From Fragilariopsis cylindrus CCMP1102 (taxonomy: Eukaryota; Bacillariophyta; Bacillariophyceae; Bacillariales; Bacillariaceae): a stretch of 23,486 nucleotides of DNA. The stretch lies in the NCBI GenBank assembly GCA_900095095.1, contig FMBT01000689.1:1-23486 (forward strand), given 5' to 3'. Of the stretch, positions 19,279 through 23,486 are shown in pieces. The notes under the pieces were generated by a model. The model saw only the letters and a program-made list of their open reading frames with translations, searched no databases and had not been told where the DNA came from. Positions within the stretch are counted from its first letter, which is position 1. The number at the start of each line of letters is the position of its first letter. Both the position numbers and the translations under genes were made by a program.

Positions 19279-20688
19279 CTAACCACTAAAAGATAAAAGG
19301 AACCCATGATCATCCCTCTTTCGTTTTCGTAGGTTTGATATGTACGGCAACGGTGATAATCGTTTCATCAAAACATCTGGTTTTCTTCGCATCAAAAAAT
19401 ATACACAATCTAAATGGATATTTTCATCATTAGCTGCCGTCATTAATGCACTCACGATATGTAATGGTGGTGTATCGTCTGAAGATGAATTATAACAACG
19501 AATAAGAGTGTCTTCTACGGCTTCCATCACTTTTTCGCGACCAAATGTTTTACAAGCATATTGGAAGGGTGTATGGCCATCATGATTGTTTTTCTTGAAT
19601 AACAGACTAATTCCTTTCTTCTTGGGAAAATAACGAATTCCATATCCGAATGTGTGTTGGAATCCTTGAGTGTTTTGTGGTCTAAAAATGTTAGGAAGAG
19701 CTGCGCAATGAATCGGTAGATATCCGTGTGCATCAGGTTTTGTTATTGCGGAAGGATCCCATTCAACCAAGAAGCAAAATCTCTTTTCTGCAAAAGAAGG
19801 ACGACGACACAATTTGTGCAATAGGGTATAACTCTGAATGTCTTCTTTTTTTAGAAGACCCAATTGTCTCAATTCTATCAAAACTTGTAAATATTTGGTT
19901 TCAACGGATTCGTAATGTTCCTGATTATGAAGTTCGGTCCTGTCACTAAGCATGAGGTCGATTAAAGCATTTTCAGCATAGGGTCCGAGTCCATTGGTAC
20001 CATAATCACATAGCAATCCTCCTCTCTCTTCTTCCTCAAATAAGTCGAACTCAATTGCTAGCCTAGCTATGATAGGGATGAATGATACAGCTTTCACGTT
20101 GCATTGCCAGTTACCTTCAACAGGTGCTATTGCGAGTAGTTGAATTGGATAGTAAATATTTCCATGCTCGTTATCTTCATCAAATTTTCTTCTAGTCAAA
20201 ACTTCAGGGAAAACCCGTACAATAGCTTCAACTTCAGCTTCTGTATCCCGCTCACTATCTAAGCCAAGATAATTATCAGAATTAGGATCAGTAAGATCTG
20301 CACAAAGCATCTCATGAACATCATTCTTAAGTTCTGCAAGGAAATTATCAACTACAAATTCTTCAAGAAACTTTTCAACTAATTCATCAGTTTTAATTCT
20401 TGTTTGTAAAGGAAATGTTTCCTTATGTTCAAGTACCAGAATCATTTTCTTGATGATAACGACAGCTTGCTGTTGCTGTTGTTCATCTAGCGCCGCTTCA
20501 GGGAAACTTCCAACTAAATCATCAGTTTTATTTCTTGTTTGTAAAGGAAATGTTTCCTTTTGTTCAAGTACCAGAATAAATTTTTTGAGAAAAATAATAG
20601 CTTGCTGTTGCTGTTCATCTTGTGCCGCTTGAGTTTGCGCTTGCGCTTGCTGCACATCTTCAATATCAATATTACTGGCATCGTTCAT
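19279..20688 (-). CDS. Ankyrin-like repeat protein, paralog 3 of 3
   Basis: Single exon, 469 residues, on the opposite strand to the other two copies. It begins MNDASNIDIEDVQQAQAQ as in paralog 2. The N-terminal helix and NKTDELV block is duplicated in tandem, at about residues 23-67 and 68-112. After it come NDVHEML, GLDSERDTEAEVEAIVRVFP, NWQCNVKAVSFIPI, RGGLLCDYGTNGL, TKYLQVLIELRQLGLLKKED, FAEKRFCFLVEWDPSA, GYLPIHCAA, FGYGIRYFPKKKGISLLF, TPFQYACKTFG and NIHLDCVYFLMRRKPD. The tail is short, with a basic RKRKRDD near the end and a different last 10 residues from its paralogs. It is closer to paralog 2 than to paralog 1. Function unknown. Confidence 0.88.
   Translation of the reverse strand: MNDASNIDIEDVQQAQAQTQAAQDEQQQQAIIFLKKFILVLEQKETFPLQTRNKTDDLVGSFPEAALDEQQQQQAVVIIKKMILVLEHKETFPLQTRIKTDELVEKFLEEFVVDNFLAELKNDVHEMLCADLTDPNSDNYLGLDSERDTEAEVEAIVRVFPEVLTRRKFDEDNEHGNIYYPIQLLAIAPVEGNWQCNVKAVSFIPIIARLAIEFDLFEEEERGGLLCDYGTNGLGPYAENALIDLMLSDRTELHNQEHYESVETKYLQVLIELRQLGLLKKEDIQSYTLLHKLCRRPSFAEKRFCFLVEWDPSAITKPDAHGYLPIHCAALPNIFRPQNTQGFQHTFGYGIRYFPKKKGISLLFKKNNHDGHTPFQYACKTFGREKVMEAVEDTLIRCYNSSSDDTPPLHIVSALMTAANDENIHLDCVYFLMRRKPDVLMKRLSPLPYISNLRKRKRDDHGFLLSFSG
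20367..20628 (-). repeat. Tandem duplication of about 135 bases inside ankyrin-like paralog 3
   Basis: Unit A (about 20367-20500) and unit B (about 20502-20628) are near-identical. Both contain (A)AACT, TCATCAGTTTTA, TTCTTGTTTGTAAAGGAAATG, TTTCCTT, GTTCAAGTACCAGAAT and a CAGCTTGCTGTTGC-type run. The duplicated segment encodes DEQQQQ, a hydrophobic helix and KETFPLQTR.KTD(D/E)LV. It stays in frame and is absent from the other two paralogs. Confidence 0.92.
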
Positions 20689-20691
20689 GGT

Positions 20692-20804
20692 GTACGTCGT
20701 CCGTCGTGTGAGTTTAATTTCTTCTTCTTCTTTTGCTGGTCTTTATATCGGTGTGTCGAATCGTTCGTTCGTTCGTCAGACAGAGAATGACGATGATGCA
20801 ATTG

Positions 20805-20845
<41 letters not shown>

Positions 20846-21288
20846 ATGTGCTGTTGGCAATGTTTTACTAGTCATAGTACACTTTCGGCGTTAATGCTTT
20901 ATTTCTGATTGATTGATCCATTCATTCCTTCAGACTTTTACTATTCATACCGTAATTGTACATACCTTGAACCTATGTCGTGAGATTGGTTTCTCCTACT
21001 TTTTCTTCCTCGTCTTCTTCTTCTTTTGCTGGTCTTTCTATCGGTGTGAGTCGACAACGTCGTTGTTTGTTTGAGTTTGTTCGACAGAGTGTGAGAATGA
21101 ATGAATAGAATGATGCAATTGTGCAATAGAGTGGTTGTGTGTTGGTTCGTGTGTCGACGCCGTTTGTACACTATCGCGTTTTTTTGCATACCGGTGCACT
21201 TATTGTACGCAGTCTTTGTTATTTTATGATTGATTTGATGATTCATTCGCCACTCATTAAGACTTTTGTTACTAAGACTACTACTGTA
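20692..21288. repeat. Diverged tandem duplication of paralog 3's upstream region
   Basis: Unit 1 (about 20692-20960) and unit 2 (about 20972-21288) run in the same order. Each has CTTCTTCTTCTTTTGCTGGTCTTT(A/C)TATCGGTGTG, then a Cys-motif-like TCGTT stretch, GACAGAG, GATGATGCAATTG or AATGATGCAATTG, GTACACT, and a TTCATTC ... GACTTTT(A/G) ... TGTA end. Unit 1 contains an extra (TTAG)n run. Only unit 1 adjoins the start codon. Confidence 0.8.
20807..20844. repeat. (TTAG)n tetranucleotide microsatellite
   Basis: About nine to ten perfect TTAG units lie in the upstream region of paralog 3. The duplicated copy of this region downstream lacks the run, so it expanded after the duplication. Confidence 0.92.
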
Positions 21289-21741
21289 CGGTGGTGCTAC
21301 TACGAATATTCATATCGCAATATACACACCTACCTTAAGTACCTACCTACAGCATACCTACATAAACCACTCCCTAACTGGAAGTCGTAATTATTTTAAC
21401 GGGATTTAAAGAATTTTGTGGACTGTAAACATGTATGCCTTCAGTACAAAAAGGAGCCGGAACAACCTCGTTGACTAACAACTTAACTCACGAAACAGTT
21501 TCAACGCGCTCAAAATCAAAATTTCATGTGAGTACTTTTTGAAAATAATAATGGTGACAGCCAGTGTATAGTTCTTTTGTTCACATCAAAAACTAAAAGA
21601 GACGAGGACTGCTGTCTGAACTTTAAGAAAGCGTGATGCTGATACTACCAAACTACACTACCAATCCACAATATCAAGGGAAACAAAGAGCCTAGCCCCC
21701 AAACACATAAAGAACGGACGCCGCTTCCATCTTACCAGTAT

Positions 21742-21798
21742 TTGAATTGAATTGAATTGAAATTGAATTGAATTGTATTGAATTGAATTGAATTGAAT
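21742..21798. repeat. (ATTGA)n pentanucleotide microsatellite
   Basis: TTGAA/ATTGA units run for about 57 bases with two interruptions, roughly 70 bases upstream of the start codon at 21871. Confidence 0.9.
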
Positions 21799-21870
21799 GC
21801 AGCACTACGTGTATTACTGACTCTTCTCGTTGCTTAACACAACATAACATACATAACATAACATCTTACC

Positions 21871-23486
21871 ATGTCATCATCAAAGAATAAGAGCCAACCA
21901 TGGTGGGTAGATGCCAATAACGATGCGAATTATGACAACGACAACAACGATGATAATGATGACAATAATCGTCGTCGTCATCCTAATAATAACATCAACA
22001 ACAATAGGCGTGGGAGCAGGAGCAGTAACGATCGCTACTTGAAGCAGCAGCAGCAGTCTCGTACTGTGTCTACTACTAGTACTAGTACTACTCGTCCGAC
22101 GAGTAGTAGTACTACTCGAGCTTTATCTACTAGCAGAGCATCATCATCATCCAGTGCTATTGACAACAACAGCAATCAGCGATTACCAGAAAAAAAACGA
22201 GAACGAATATCTTCTTCTACTCGTCCATCTTCCTCTTCATCATCATACAGACCACCCTCATCATCATCGGGAGGACGGAAGAAATCATTATCATCGAGGG
22301 GAGAAAAGAACAAGTAACAAGCAGCAGAAAAAGTAGTAATGACTCCATTACTATAGCCGCAAATGCTTCTACAAGAGATCGACACCAACACCACTACCAC
22401 CAAAAAGAACAGAACCAAAATTACCGTCATCAATCAAATGGACTTGTGATGCTTGTACATATTTGAATGTTCGAAATTGTCCTCGTAGTAGTAGTCGCAG
22501 TCGCAGTAGCACTGGTCGCAGTCGGGCATGATAATGATACAACAAAATTTCCAACATTGATGTGCGAAATGTGTTGTACTCCTTATATCCCTCCTCCTTC
22601 TACCATCGGTACTACTACGAATACTAATACTTCCAGAGAGAAAGAAGAAGAGGAACAACAAGATCCTTTTGATATTGAACGCAACCACAAAATCACAAAA
22701 GAAACGAGACAAAGCAGTGGTGGTACTGCCACAACAGCAAAGATCATCAAGCATATCATCATGGTCGCCATGGAATACTACCACTACACCGATACTAACA
22801 ATAAGGACAATGATAATGGAGATACATCTCAATCGACTAATTCTTCTGCTGGAAATAATACTATCAACATTATTCAATGCGAGAATTGATAAAACATTGA
22901 ATTGTGTGGATGGTAATAATGCTAATAATTCGGATGATGTGACATTACCACCAGCATTAGAACAACGTGTCAAAGATTTTAAATTTGCACAACAAAAACG
23001 ACGTGAAAAACATGGTGATGAAACTCCGTGGGGGATCTATGGCTTGTATGCGCATTTATCAGATATACGTGCTGATTTAGAATGGGCCGAAGATGCGGCG
23101 TTGGGCGTCGACAACGACAAAAACCATATTTGTCCTGGCGTGATTTTGATAAATCACGTTGTGAAGGTGGTGGTGTGGTGGTGGTAGTGTGGATCATTCG
23201 GATTTTTATCAGTTACTAATCGACCATTTTTACATACGGAGTGATGATTTTATGTACTATTATGATGTTTGTTACATTTGGTGTTAATGGATGGAAATTT
23301 GAACCATTGACAATTAATCCATTAATTGGTCCATCCAGTGAAACATTAATCCAATGTGGGGCACGTGATACAGCATTAATTGTGAATGAAGGTCAATGGT
23401 TTAGATTATTTACACCTATGATATTACATGCTGGACTTATACATTATTTTGTGAATATGTTAGCATTATTCTTTATAGGTGGTGCT
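21871..23486 (+). pseudogene. Rhomboid protease gene with RanBP2 zinc finger, frame-disrupted, 3' end outside window
   Basis: The start MSSSKNKSQPWW opens a low-complexity stretch (N/D/S/R-rich) that stays open to 22317. A short GTAACA...ATAG segment of 43 bases, 22309-22351, could be an intron leading into the next frame. That frame carries WTCDACTYLN (from 22439), the first half of a RanBP2-type zinc finger; the second half, LMCEMC, is in another frame (to about 22587). PWGIYGLYAHLSDIRADLEW (about 23027-23086) precedes the rhomboid domain. NGWKFEPLTINPLIGPS, then LIVNEGQWFRLFTPMILHAG and YFVNMLALFFIGG (to 23486), is a clear rhomboid start. The catalytic Ser and His lie outside the window. 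Between about 23100 and 23240 the fitting protein frame changes at least three times over tens of bases, which introns cannot explain. So it is either a pseudogene or a local sequencing or assembly error. I chose pseudogene, but an intact gene with errors is as likely. Confidence 0.6.

Larger units (their letters stand above)
20689..21870. promoter_or_regulatory. Promoter region of ankyrin-like paralog 3 and of the rhomboid gene
   Basis: This 1.18 kb stretch has no gene I can support. It holds the duplicated paralog 3 upstream region (20692-21288), a (TTAG)n run at 20807-20844, an (ATTGA)n run at about 21742-21798, and an ACATA-rich leader just before the start codon at 21871. Reading frames in it (for example 20941-21246 on -) have no recognisable domain. 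Confidence 0.5.

Noticed and set aside
20941..21246. 101-residue basic frame on the minus strand
   Set aside because: It is a translation of the duplicated upstream region of paralog 3, with K/R/T-rich composition from pyrimidine tracts.
1..23486. CRISPR arrays, phage genes or bacterial operon
   Set aside because: The repeats present are microsatellites or gene duplications. Genes have introns and eukaryotic domains.

Overview
The window looks like nuclear DNA from a diatom, most likely a pennate one; this is inferred from gene content, not from a database search. The evidence is: AT-rich, intron-poor genes with short GT-AG introns; proteins full of Asn, Asp, Ser and Gln runs; two proteins whose N-termini read as signal peptide plus Ser-rich transit region, as expected for a complex plastid; and a family of ankyrin-like proteins of a kind I associate with diatom genomes. 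No tRNA, rRNA, CRISPR array or prokaryotic operon was seen.

Layout, left to right. 1-1474 is non-coding and holds a diverged tandem duplication. 1475-2731 (+) is the first of three ankyrin-like paralogs. 2945-3121 (+) is a small probable retroelement relic. 3169-6346 (-) is a two-exon SF1 helicase of the UPF1/SMUBP2 type. It shares a divergent promoter region with a two-exon small protein at 6989-7920 (+), which has an N-myristoylation signal and resembles SVIP. 8081-9152 (-) is a secreted, probably GPI-anchored CHRD-domain protein in two exons. 9827-11846 (-) is a two-exon LON-domain protein with a probable plastid presequence. 12319-15042 (-) is ATG7, the autophagy E1 enzyme, and the surest call in the window. 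It is divergent from the second ankyrin-like paralog at 15538-16863 (+). 17669-18931 (+) is a double-hotdog thioesterase-like protein, and 19279-20688 (-) is the third ankyrin-like paralog. 21871-23486 (+) is a RanBP2-zinc-finger/rhomboid gene that changes frame several times and runs off the window.

The genes do not form an obvious pathway. ATG7 and the SVIP-like protein could both act in protein turnover (autophagy and p97/VCP), and LON-domain and rhomboid proteins also belong to proteostasis, but this neighbourhood may be chance.

The strongest pattern is recent local duplication around the ankyrin-like family. There are three gene copies, duplicated segments inside two of the coding regions, a shared block of about 90 bases upstream of both paralog 2 and the thioesterase, and a tandemly duplicated upstream region at paralog 3.
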